In this document: positions 23,015-32,479 of the stretch, piece by piece
How positions within the stretch are numbered: the stretch's first letter is position 1
Layout: each line of letters opens with the position of its first letter
NCBI GenBank assembly: GCA_964023275.1
Contig: OZ029920.1
Location: forward strand, 3,773,438 to 3,837,437
Direction of reading: 5' to 3'
DNA length: 64,000 bases
Source: Norana najaformis
Taxonomy: Eukaryota; Annelida; Clitellata; Crassiclitellata; Hormogastridae
Translations under genes and position numbers: made by a program
The notes under the pieces: generated by a model
What the model was told of the DNA's origin: nothing
The model's input: only the letters and a program-made list of their open reading frames with translations
Databases searched by the model: none

Positions 23015-24827
23015 CAGTCTTGTGCAAATTACTTGGGACAAGCATTATTTCAATGAAAATTTGACATTTCAATCATGGAAAGTAAGTATTTTGTGTCCTG
23101 CTTTTATTTCAGACAATTAGTATTTAATATGTCCTGCCTTTGCCTTGAGTAGCAAATTAACTCTCTTAGGCATGGAGTCAACGAGTTTCTGGCATGTTAG
23201 AGACAATTCTGCATCGTGAAACCATATCGCTAGTATGGCTTCGATCATCTTAGTTTTTGTAGTGCAGTCTCGTTTCTTGAGCTTCTGTTTCATGACGGCC
23301 CACAAGTTTTCTATGGGATTGATATCAGGCGAGTTGCCAGGCCATTTAAGAACCGTAATGGCATTGTCATTCATGAACTTCTGAACTTTTTTCGACGTGT
23401 GACACGGAGCAAGATCTTGCTGGAATATGCCGTCGTTACTAGGGAAGTCGCGACGAAGGTGTGGCAGAAGTTTTGAGCGAAGGACTTCAATGTATTTGTC
23501 GCTATTCATCATCCCGGTGACAGGAAACAAGAAACCAAGACCAGCCGCTGAGAATGACCCCCAGAACATTTTCTTTTCCGGGTGTTTGACGTTCTGTTGG
23601 ATGTGTTCGGTTGTTATCGGTTCACCCAGGGATCGCCTTACGAACTGCACACGTTGTCCTTGCACTTCGAAATGGCTCTCATCAGAGAAGACAACCTGCA
23701 GCACAGAAATACATGTAAATCACACACTGTAGGCTGTGCATGTACTGTACAAGTGCAATATTGTTAGAGTTTGTCATCATGAAAGCAACAGCAGTACACG
23801 TGGACATTCACATGTGTAATTTTAAGAGTATGGCCTTTTTATGGAGAACAGAATTTACCTTTTGCCAGTCTTCCGTAGTCCAATGTTTGTAGGCCTTAGC
23901 CCAGAGCAAACGTTTCTTTTTCATGGCGGAGGTGAGTAGCTGTTTATTCTGTGGCTTGTGCGCTCTTCTTCCCACAGCCAGCAGACGACGACGGACCGTA
24001 CTGGAGTCAACGTGAACACCATATGCTTCCATGTCTCGTTTGAGATCTCTGCTAGTCTTGCGTGGATCTCTCTTACTCATCCCGACCAAAAGTCTGTCTA
24101 TACGTTGAGAAGTTTTTCGTTTCCTGCCACATCGTCCAACTCGTTAGGGTGAAATGCTGCCAGTTTCTGAGTAATGTTTTATCAACCGAGCAACAGTGCT
24201 CTTCCCTATTCCACATTCTAAAGCAATTTCTCTGCACGTTTTACTTGTAAAATTGGCCAAAGTAATTATTTTTGACCGCTTTCTTGGCGTGACATCCATG
24301 TTTTCTTACAATTAATTACATTTCCGGCAGCAGGGACCATATGATATCTGAAACGAAAACATAGGGATCATCTTCTCTGCTAAAAACCAAGAAAACACAA
24401 TGCATATTCCCGCAAGATATTGCTCCGTGTCACACGTAAAAAAAGTTCAGAAGTTCATAAATGACAATGCCATAACGGTTCTAAAATGGCCTGGCAACTC
24501 GCCTGATATGAATCCCATACAGAACTTGTGGGCCATCATGAAACAGAAGCTCAGGAAACGTGACTGCACTACAAAAACTAAGATGACCGAAGCCATACAT
24601 GTACTACCGATTATGGTCTCACGATGCAGAATTGTCTCTGACATGCCAGAAACTCGTTGATTCCATGCCTAAGAGAGTTAATTTGCTACTCAAGGCAAAG
24701 GGTGGACATATTAAACACTAATTGTCTGAAGTGACAACAGAAGAAAAAGAAAAAACCTAATTTCCATGACTGAAATGTCAAATTTCCATTGAAATAATGC
24801 TTGTCCCAAGTAATTCGCACAAGACTG
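23015..24827 (-). mobile_element. Palindromic Tc1/mariner element inserted in Gypsy Pol
   Basis: The ends are CAGTCTTGTGCAAATTACTT and its complement with one change (GCACAAGACTG at 24817-24827), flanked by TA on both sides (23013-23014 and 24828-24829). TIR similarity extends past 40 bp through GGGACAAGCATTATTTCAATG. The left part carries a transposase on the minus strand. The right part (24398-24827) is an inverted copy of the transposase C-terminal half plus its TIR, replacing the normal 5' end. Removing the element and one TA makes the Gypsy frame continuous across the site. Confidence 0.85.
23117..24299 (-). pseudogene. Tc1-like DD34E transposase with an intron
   Basis: ATG at 24299. 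Exon 1 (24299-23859) holds the paired helix-turn-helix region (CREIALECGIGKSTVARLI; RKTSRDLKRDM). A 163-nt intron (23858-23696) has GT...AG ends and lies in phase 0 between WQK and VVFSDES. Exon 2 (23695-23117) has the catalytic Asp in VFSDESHF, Asp in QQDLAPCHT and Glu in NPIENLW, the DD34E arrangement of Tc1. Total is 339 codons, the usual Tc1 length. One in-frame TAA (24144-24146) between the two HTH parts disables it. The second, inverted fragment has Gln in place of the catalytic Glu (NPIQNLW). Confidence 0.8.
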
Positions 24828-25195
24828 TAAGTGGACACCTGCTGTAGTAACGTCACGAAGGTCCAGCCGTTCTTACGAAGTAAGAACACAAGATGGTCGC
24901 ACCTATTGGCGCTACCGACAATTTCTGCGGCAAGCGGGGAACAGAAGTGAAGCTCCACGCGGCGAGGAAAGAATTCATCCATCTGAGAAAGAGGACGTGG
25001 ATCAAACGATGCCTATCGCGAAAACAACAGAGAATGGAGAGAAACCGGCGTGTCTCAACGGAGATGAAAGAAGTAGCACGACATGTGAAGTGGAAGAATC
25101 CGTGATGATGGGATCAGCGGACATAACGGAGAATAACGGTGGACTGTATCGCACTCGAAGCGGCAGGACCATAAGGCCTGTTGATCGTTTAAACC

Positions 25196-25292
25196 GTTGA
25201 TCGTTTGTTGATCGTTGATAGTTTGAACTGTTGATTGCTTGAACTGTTGATCGTTGAACTGTTGATTGTTTGAACTGTTGATCGTTGGACAA
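25196..25292 (+). repeat. Minisatellite between Gypsy Pol and LTR
   Basis: About six imperfect copies of a 14-16 bp unit, GAACTGTTGATCGTTT and variants. Confidence 0.8.
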
Positions 25293-25352
25293 TGTTAGGC
25301 ACAATTTTTAATAAGGCATGAAATAATTTCATTTTATTTAAAAGAAGAAAGC

Positions 25353-25452
25353 TGTTACGTGATGGGCTGGATATCAGCCCATCCTTGTTGTAAGCACACC
25401 TGTTAAAAGGCACAGCACTGGCAGTTGAATAAACGACGTTAAACACGCAACA
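25353..25452 (+). repeat. 3' LTR of the Gypsy element
   Basis: Begins TGTTACG and ends GCAACA (TG...CA with inverted TGTT/AACA). It is preceded by the purine tract AAAAGAAGAAAGC and contains AATAAA (25428-25433). Next to it, the sequence TCCTCCATTCTTTGAAC equals the uninterrupted paralogue at 8488, which fixes the right boundary. Confidence 0.7.
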
Positions 25453-28080
25453 TCCTCCATTCTTTGAACATTGGGGACAAGTAAATGTAAAGATTCTGGA
25501 TATCAGACGTCTCTATAAACCTCTGACTCAGCAGTGTACATTGTAATTTAGTTGGCTTTGAGGAATGTATTCATATTATATTCATCATTCGAACTTATCG
25601 CTTCGCGCCTTGCAATCTCTTCGCAGGTCTTTCATTCAGAACTGAAAACACTCTCCTGTTTCGCATTTCCTATCCTCTTCTTCCCCTTATCTATCCTGCA
25701 GATCCAATTCCAAACATCAGCATGACTCATGGATCTTGGCTTGGAACCGAACCCTTCTTGTCTATCGATTTGAGTTGTTACCTTACCCTCGGGTCTGTGC
25801 TATTGCGGGAATTCGAAAAATTATCTGTTAAGCCTTGATCTCGATTTTCACAGCGTGTTATTACTCGAGATCATCGAGTAAAGTTTGTATAACAACTAAG
25901 AGCAAAGAATTGAAGTTTTAGTACAGAAATATACAATCAATACAGCTTACTTACTCGCCTGGTTCAGCTACCGAAGACCATTCAGCTATTGGTTCGTGCC
26001 TAAGAAACACAGAAATTTAGAAAACCATTGGAGAGATAATTATTTGTAACTAAAAATGAGGTTTAGAAGTTTCAAATTACATGCGACAAGTACTCTACCT
26101 TTTCCCGGTTACCGATAAAATTTCATTACAGGTCCTTCTAGTTGGCCGATCATTGACAGTTGGTTTGGCCTCGGAATACATTAGGAGCTCAGTCCTCCGG
26201 TATAATAGCCAACCGCGTCGACTAACACTGCGCTCTGCAACACGTGGGGATCTGTTGGTTCCGTGCTTCCTTAAAGCTATTTGCTATTTTGACACATCGT
26301 TCCTTCTCTTGCACTGGACTATCCTCACAGAATAGTCTTGCAATAAAACTTATCTTACCGCCATAATTATAATGCTGAGGAAACACTGTTCAGTTCATCT
26401 TAAGAGGCGCCTTTATAGAACTGTTACATAGCTGTACCTCTGCGCCTTTATATGGTTCTTAAAACGCTCTATGCGAGTGCTAACATACCTAAATGCATGC
26501 AAGCACACACATACATACATAGATGCATACATACAACCATACATACATACATACTTATATGTTTACATACATAAAGTTACCGCTAGCTTTTAGAGAAGGG
26601 AAGTGAGTAAACAAGTTAACCTTGATCTTCAATGGGGCAGGACCAGAGATGCCAAGCCAGGATGATGGGCGCAAAAGGAATATGTCATTACCAATGGTGT
26701 CAAATGCAGCAGAAGACAGAATCAGGAGACTTGCTGATTAACAGTGCAAAGAATATACTACTGAGTAGAGCGACATGCAGCGACTGAAAGTCATTGATAA
26801 GGGTTATCACTGGTAAGGATTGGTAAGCGAATTCAAAGTTAGTTTTTTATTCAGGCAATCAACGACGACAATTCGTTCAGTTAATTAGATAACAAGAAAA
26901 GTTTGAAGGTAGGACGGTGATTGGAGATGTTTTCTCTATCATGTTTTCCCCCCGACCTATCAATTTCCTACACTGAACCATGTCTCTGGAACGATTTCCC
27001 GCATGAATTGCGCAAATTCTCCTGTCTAAGCTAGTTAATTTAATCTAATGACTTTATAGCACCGTTATCGTGATGCCCAAGGAATCTGTCAAAAATCGCA
27101 AATCAAAATACTAATCGTTGGAGAAGACAGGAAGACAGGTCGAATTTCTTCACATCTCCAGTCGTTCACCCAACATCGCCTGCCTCAAGCCCTTCTACCT
27201 GTCACTCCTCTAACTTTCCATTTCAGTGTGAAGTCCCACCTTTTCAAGAAATCTTATCCAATTCATCCAATCCCTCGCCTTTCCGTTTCTCTCAACCTAT
27301 ACACAATCCACCGTTCCAGCTGCTGTGTCTCTTTTCCTCTCTTGTATCCCTGCAGCAAGATCTTGTTCTTCGAGCAGCATCTATGGACAACCTTCTGACT
27401 TGAAAATTTGGTACTCTGCGCTTAGCTTTTAAGTAGAGTTTAAGGCCTTTTCGTGTTACGATTACGACTTCTGTTGGCTGTTGTAAATTCATCCAATAGA
27501 GTATCAGTTTCTTGTAGAGTAATTAAAAGTGCAATATGTCACAGTCAAGCACAACGAATCATAAATCTTCAATGACTCAACAAAAATCAATTTTTCGAAG
27601 TCGGTCAACTAAAGCAGACAATATCAGTCACAGTCAAACGTAAAGGTTCACACGCATCAAACTGCAAACTCAACCTGAAGTCGGGTCCTAAACTGCGCAA
27701 GTATCACACGCAGCTGTCACGTGTATAGACTTCGATAGTCACGTTTATATGTATAAAAGTTTATATCATACTTCCAGAAGTTGATTATCAGTTGCACATG
27801 CTTCTTAGTTGAACTTAAATATCTGCAGACAAGCCTAGATATACAGACCTATATAGGCCTACACAATGAACCAAACATAGGCTTACATCTGTGAATATAA
27901 GCATATTGAAAAAATTCACATACAAAAGAAGAAGGATCTGAGCAGCGAATGGTTGGATGACTTTAGAAACAGGTGGGGATGAACTTGCACAGAATGAGTC
28001 TATATGTACATGACAGGGAACAGTGGAAATCTACAGTGAATCATGCGCGCGTCACCAACGGCCTTGAACCAATGGGCTCA
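25453..28080 (+). repeat. Beta spacer copy 2, right part
   Basis: Matches 8488-11500 with indels. It includes the LINE fragment LRSATRGDLLVP (26105-26335), a TACA microsatellite (26505-26580) and LINE 3' sequence (27290-27420). 27540-27900 is a diverged copy of 11430-11850. No gene is seen. Confidence 0.6.
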
Positions 28081-28087
28081 TGAACCG

Positions 28088-28156
28088 AAAGAAGAAGAAG
28101 AAGAAGAAGAAGAAGAAGAAGATGATGATGATGAAGAAGAAGAAGAAGAAGAAGAA
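28088..28156 (+). repeat. (GAA)n/(GAT)n microsatellite upstream of copy C
   Basis: Pure purine-rich triplets about 490 bp before the copy C start codon, equivalent in position to the triplet tracts before A, B and D. Confidence 0.9.
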
Positions 28157-28419
28157 AATGTTTTTTTTTCATTGTACAATTTTGCCCTGCATTTAGTACC
28201 AAACCAAGGATACACTGTGGCTCTGAGCTGTTTGCAAGCAAGTGGAATGATATATTGGCCAAGCTTAAGCATTCTGAAGCAAATACTGTAAGCCTAATTC
28301 ACTGCCTTTCTGATCTAACACTGCTACGCATCGTTTAGAAAATTGACTCAGATAGATGATGAATGGAGGAAGTTATGGGTTGAAAATAAGTTCCCTGCCT
28401 CGGAAAAGTTAGTCGATAT

Positions 28420-28639
28420 TTGAAGGGGTAGGTGTGAAGTTTGAGATATTACCCTACAGGAGGGCTCACACTGTTCATTGCCCTTAAATTGGCCCCCTGA
28501 TGACTGGTAGATGCATTACTGTCAAGTCATGTAGGTAATAACTAACAGGAGCGAATTTAGAACCTGCAACGTTGTAAACACCTTCCACGTATCATCAAAA
28601 CTACAACGAAGCTGAAGAATTGAGGAAGTCTCTTCGAAA
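28420..28639 (+). promoter_or_regulatory. Conserved upstream region of copy C
   Basis: Same arrangement as in B and D, but more diverged: the TATA-like box is CTTAAAT (28493-28499) and several other positions differ, consistent with C being the oldest or least constrained copy. Confidence 0.3.
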
Positions 28640-30043
28640 ATGAATCGGAAACTGCAGTTGCTGTTTTGCCTTTTGGCCATTTTGAAAGGTCAGGCAGATG
28701 TGTTAGGTATTAAAATTTACCAAAATTCTCTATCACATTAAGTTCACGAATAAGCAATTTGTCGCGAATAAGCAATTTGAAAAGGTAAACCTTAAACTGA
28801 GAACAAAGTGACACAAGCGATTTAGCGGAACAAACAGATACAGAGGTAGAGTTTCAAAATCTGAATTCAGCAACCGAAAAAGCTCATTCAGCAAGAACGG
28901 TTCTAGTCCTAGTTGTCCTTGGTATAACCAAATAAAGACACTCAGATGTCCTAATTAAATTATGATAAGACTTGGGAATGAAGACTGATTTTAAGTATTT
29001 TGGTTGCCAAAGTCTAGTATTTAATAAACTGTAAGCCCCAACTTAAACCAATTACTTTACTGAAAAGGAAACCATTGCAAAAATTGAGGCACATCGGTTT
29101 TATGCTCACATCTTGATGCGTTATTTATGACTCTAGCCAAGGAGTTCCAAACTCTTTGGAGTCTGTGCAAGTTTGACTCTGTGATACCAGTGACAATCGG
29201 GTATGACAATGAATCGTTGGTTTTAATCGGCATCTCAAGATTCGAACCTTTGGCGCAAAGATGAAAAGCCAAACAGCGATTTTTCACTTTATTTGTAATT
29301 CTTATCGACGTATGAATCATCCCCAGAAGTAGAAAATATTCGTTACCGGTAGAAATATCATGCGTGAAAATCAAGCCTTACCTCCAATACTTTCCTAAAT
29401 AGAACTTCTGAAAGCAATAGTATAGTGGCGTTGGGCAAATAACATTTTATCATTGACTGTATGGCCAATAAATTTGGATCTGAGGCGAGAGGCGAGTGTG
29501 CTTGAACATCTTTTGCAGGGTAGTCAAACAGTTAGCCGTGTTTTATTACGTGATTTCATAAGCTATGTTATGTTCTATTGAAATCCATTGCATTTCAGTG
29601 TTATAAATGTTTTGATTTTCATCCGGCTTCGGCGGTGAACATCAACTGGGAGAAAACTGCGATCTGCCCGACCTTCTCGACTATGCGCCGTCCCTGATTC
29701 AGAAGAAAATATGAAAACTTCTTCGGGAGATGCAGTTCCTGCTGAATCACCAGCTAAATCACCAGCTGAATCACCAGCTGAATCACCAGCTGAATCACCA
29801 GCTGAATCACCAGCTGAATCACCAGCTGAATCATCGGCTGAAACATCGGCTCAGAACCCGAATAAAATTCCAGATGAAACACTGGGCCATGCACCGGTTA
29901 ACAAAGCTCAGGCACTATGGTTCGGATATTCTAGTTCAACGCCCATCAAGACAGGCGCCACCTCCAGAGGATCTAGACTAGAGAGTGACACGATAATGGG
30001 GAATGCGGTAATACCGCGGTTAACCCGGATTTTACCGCGGTGA
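28640..30043 (+). pseudogene. Family copy C, AESP-repeat version with broken splice acceptor
   Basis: Exon 1 (28640-28688) is intact, MNRKLQLLFCLLAILK with a GT donor. The exon 2 acceptor is mutated: where A, B and D read TTTTCAG, this copy reads TTTTCAT (29616-29622). Reading from the equivalent position, the frame stops at TGA (29712-29714), after a 14-nt length difference from copy B. The repeat frame itself stays open from an ATG at 29711: MKTSSGDAVP followed by about seven AESP/AKSP tetrapeptides (12-bp units, 29740-29838), then a tail that runs into a transposon at 29981. The intron would be only 934 nt, without the SINE and LINE seen in B and D. The nearest other acceptor (catttcag, ending 29598) leads to an immediate stop. 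It is probably a pseudogene, or a gene using another acceptor or start. Confidence 0.5.
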
Positions 30044-30812
30044 TGGTGACAGACGCGACGTTTATACCGTGGGGATGGAATAGAGGCTTTCGGTAATACC
30101 GTGGGGATGGAAATACGAGCACGGTAATTCCAACGGTTGTGGCATTAGCAAATTGCCCACTGCATTAGATAATTGCTTTTTGTTCTAAATTGTTCTGCCT
30201 ATTCAATGTCACTAAAAAGTGCTATAATTAATGAAATTCTTGGTGTATTCATGAATTCTTGAATATTCAATACAGGTTAAAAAGTACATGAGAACATCTT
30301 TATTGCATTGATATTTGACCTATGAAAAAAGACCACTCTTCATTACAGTTATAGTTTACTATCATCAAATGTAACGACCAAATAAATGATGAGCAGTTTT
30401 GAAATATTATCTCTAATATGACCTATTAAGATTACAATATATGCATATAAAACGTGACCCACTCTCACAAACAAGAGTCAAATGACATTTCTCACAGTTT
30501 CAGTATTTCTGTTGTCAAATAATGAATCCAATTTTTTTATTTAAACTGGTATACCATTTATGTAAATTTTCTAAATGCTGTAATTATGGAGATTATGTCA
30601 GATTCTAAAAAATTGGGTTTGCAACTTAAGACTCATTTTGTCAGAGCGGGTCACATGTGTGAGCATTTAATTGATTTTTGCTTCCCTGTGACGGGAATGG
30701 GGACGCGGATGGGGACACACCTTAGGGTGAAGGGATGGGGACAGGCCTGTTAGGGGTGGGGCGAGGATGGGAACAGACGAATCGGTATGGGGTTTGTCCC
30801 CGTGTCACTCTC
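29981..30812. mobile_element. Non-autonomous DNA transposon (hAT-like MITE candidate)
   Basis: Terminal inverted repeats GAGAGTGACACG (29981-29992) and CGTGTCACTCTC (30801-30812) are perfect over 12 bp. The left side has repeated GGTAATACCG motifs and the right side repeated GGGGACA/GATGGGGA motifs, typical of subterminal repeats. There is no transposase. I find no clear target-site duplication. It cuts off the 3' end of copy C, and the sequence resumes as beta spacer (ACGTCACAGTAAAGCAG) exactly after it. Confidence 0.55.
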
Positions 30813-31950
30813 AACGTCACAGTAAAGCAGAGCCAATCACAAATCTCGAATCATTAAACACAAATTGCGCATCAAGTTATCGAAGTCGGTAAAATAAGAC
30901 ATACATCAGTCTGACTAAAAGCATTTTTTTCACATCCATCACTCTGAACTCGCGGGTCACATGATTTACGTATATAAAACGCAAATGTTACATGTTTTGA
31001 CCATTATAGACACATTTGCATTTGTCAACGTCTATATCATACTTTCAGGTCTTGATTATAGTTCCAGATGTTTCTGAGTTGAACAAATTTGCATATGCGC
31101 AGGCAGCCCTTTAGGCCTATATGCAGACCGATATACACATCTGCCAAAACATACGTCTGCACATTTTGGCAAATTGAAATACTTTACACGCAGGCATATC
31201 TATGTCTCTCTGTATATTGATTAGTGATTAATTTCAACTGTTCGCGACTCAGAGTTTTCGCCCGATCCTCGACTAATCGTATAATCCTTGCGAACATAGA
31301 CTACTGCACTGCTAGTTAAAGTAATATAAGATTAATCAAGTAAAACTTTAGATCAGATAGATAAGGTAAACAAAGATAAGATAAGGTAATATGAGGCAAA
31401 GACGATGTGGTATTCGCAGAGAAGTGCGATATTCGGATAAACCGTTAGCTTTCCAAAGGAGTGAAACGATACATATTGGCAATGGAAACTGTTCGTAACT
31501 ATACTTTAAGCAATAACTGAGTCTAGTAGGTTCTGTCAGAATTGCTATAACTTGGCGAAACGGTATTTTTCGTTGAGTCGCTTTAGGTTTTAACGCTGTC
31601 TAACAATTGAGATTACTTCTAAAAGTTCTAAAGTTCATAAATTACTTGTGAAAATTGAATTAGTTTAGGTAAGCTATCCACAAATGGGCCGCAGCGTTTA
31701 AACCAAAAGATAAAAAATTCCCATATGCGACGTATAAATATATATATACATATATATATATATGCCACTTGTCTGTTGATGATTTGAGTAAAATCTTTTG
31801 ACTGTTATTTTTAACGAATATTTGCTGTAGATCCTATAGTTAAGCTGACGCAACATTCGTTACATACGGTGATGTGGACTGGGTAAATTGGTACCGCCAC
31901 ATAGAGTGACTATGTGGGCGTCCCGTATCGGCAGAATCAAAAGTTGGAAG
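30813..31950 (+). repeat. Beta spacer end plus gamma remnant before copy D
   Basis: 30820-31670 is a close duplicate of 11430-12290. 31690-31735 matches 12590-12640 in the gamma block. An AT-rich tract lies at 31735-31765. No gene is seen. Confidence 0.65.
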
Positions 31951-31954
31951 CCCT

Positions 31955-31995
31955 AGTATTAGTAGTAGTAGTAATAGTAGTAGTAGGAGTTGGTG
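31955..31995 (+). repeat. (TAG)n microsatellite upstream of copy D
   Basis: Short TAG triplet run followed by GAGTTGGTGTTGTCGTTGTG, the same flank as after the tract upstream of copy B. Confidence 0.85.
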
Positions 31996-32259
31996 TTGTC
32001 GTTGTGCGATTTGGCCCTGCATTCAGACCTTTCCAAAAATTGACTACGATCCGACTTACTCTGTTATCGCGAGCTGTTACAAGCAATTGGACAGATGCAT
32101 GGGCTAATCTTACTATGCAGACTAAAACACACACTTCACTGCGTTTCTGATTTAGCACTCTCGCGCGTCGTTCGGAAAAAAACTGACTCCGACAGATGAT
32201 AAATGGAGAAATTTATGGGTTGAAAATATGTTCCGCGTCTGGAAGAAAGTTAATCGATC

Positions 32260-32479
32260 TTTGAAGGGGTCGGTGTAACGTTTGAGATATTACCCTATAG
32301 GAAGGCCCACACTGTTCACTGCCTTTAAATTGGCTCCTTGATGACTGTTAGATGCATTGCTGTCTAGTCTTGTTGGTATTAACCAACAGGAGCGAAGTCA
32401 GAACGGGCAGTGTTGTAACGCCTTCGACGTATCTTCAAGACGACAACGAAGCTGAAGAATCAAGAAAGTCTTTACGAAA
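32260..32479 (+). promoter_or_regulatory. Conserved upstream region of copy D
   Basis: Near-identical to the copy B upstream region, with TTTAAAT at 32324-32330, 156 nt before the ATG. The strong B/D identity fits either a recent duplication or gene conversion. Confidence 0.38.

Larger units (their letters stand above)
21200..25452 (+). mobile_element. Gypsy-type LTR retrotransposon, 5'-truncated and interrupted
   Basis: Pol domains in order: late RT with GMINYLARYLP (21204-21540), RNase H (to about 21950, TDHKPL after a frameshift near 21765), integrase HHCC zinc finger (HVGHMG ... CDVCATY, 22230-22360), and integrase core with the DDE triad in TVDFFSG, VSDGGPQY and ANGAAEA (22460-22700). 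The chromodomain-like/GPY tail ends in RTSGR-type TRSGRTIRPVDRLNR (stop near 25200). Stops at 22417 and 22720, the frameshift, and a Tc1 insertion inactivate it. A polypurine tract and a 100-bp 3' LTR follow. Gag, protease and early RT are absent; at 21200 the sequence jumps directly from spacer DNA. Confidence 0.8.

Noticed and set aside
28041..28291. Acidic poly-Glu and poly-Ser frames
   Set aside because: Translation of the (GAA)n/(GAT)n microsatellite.
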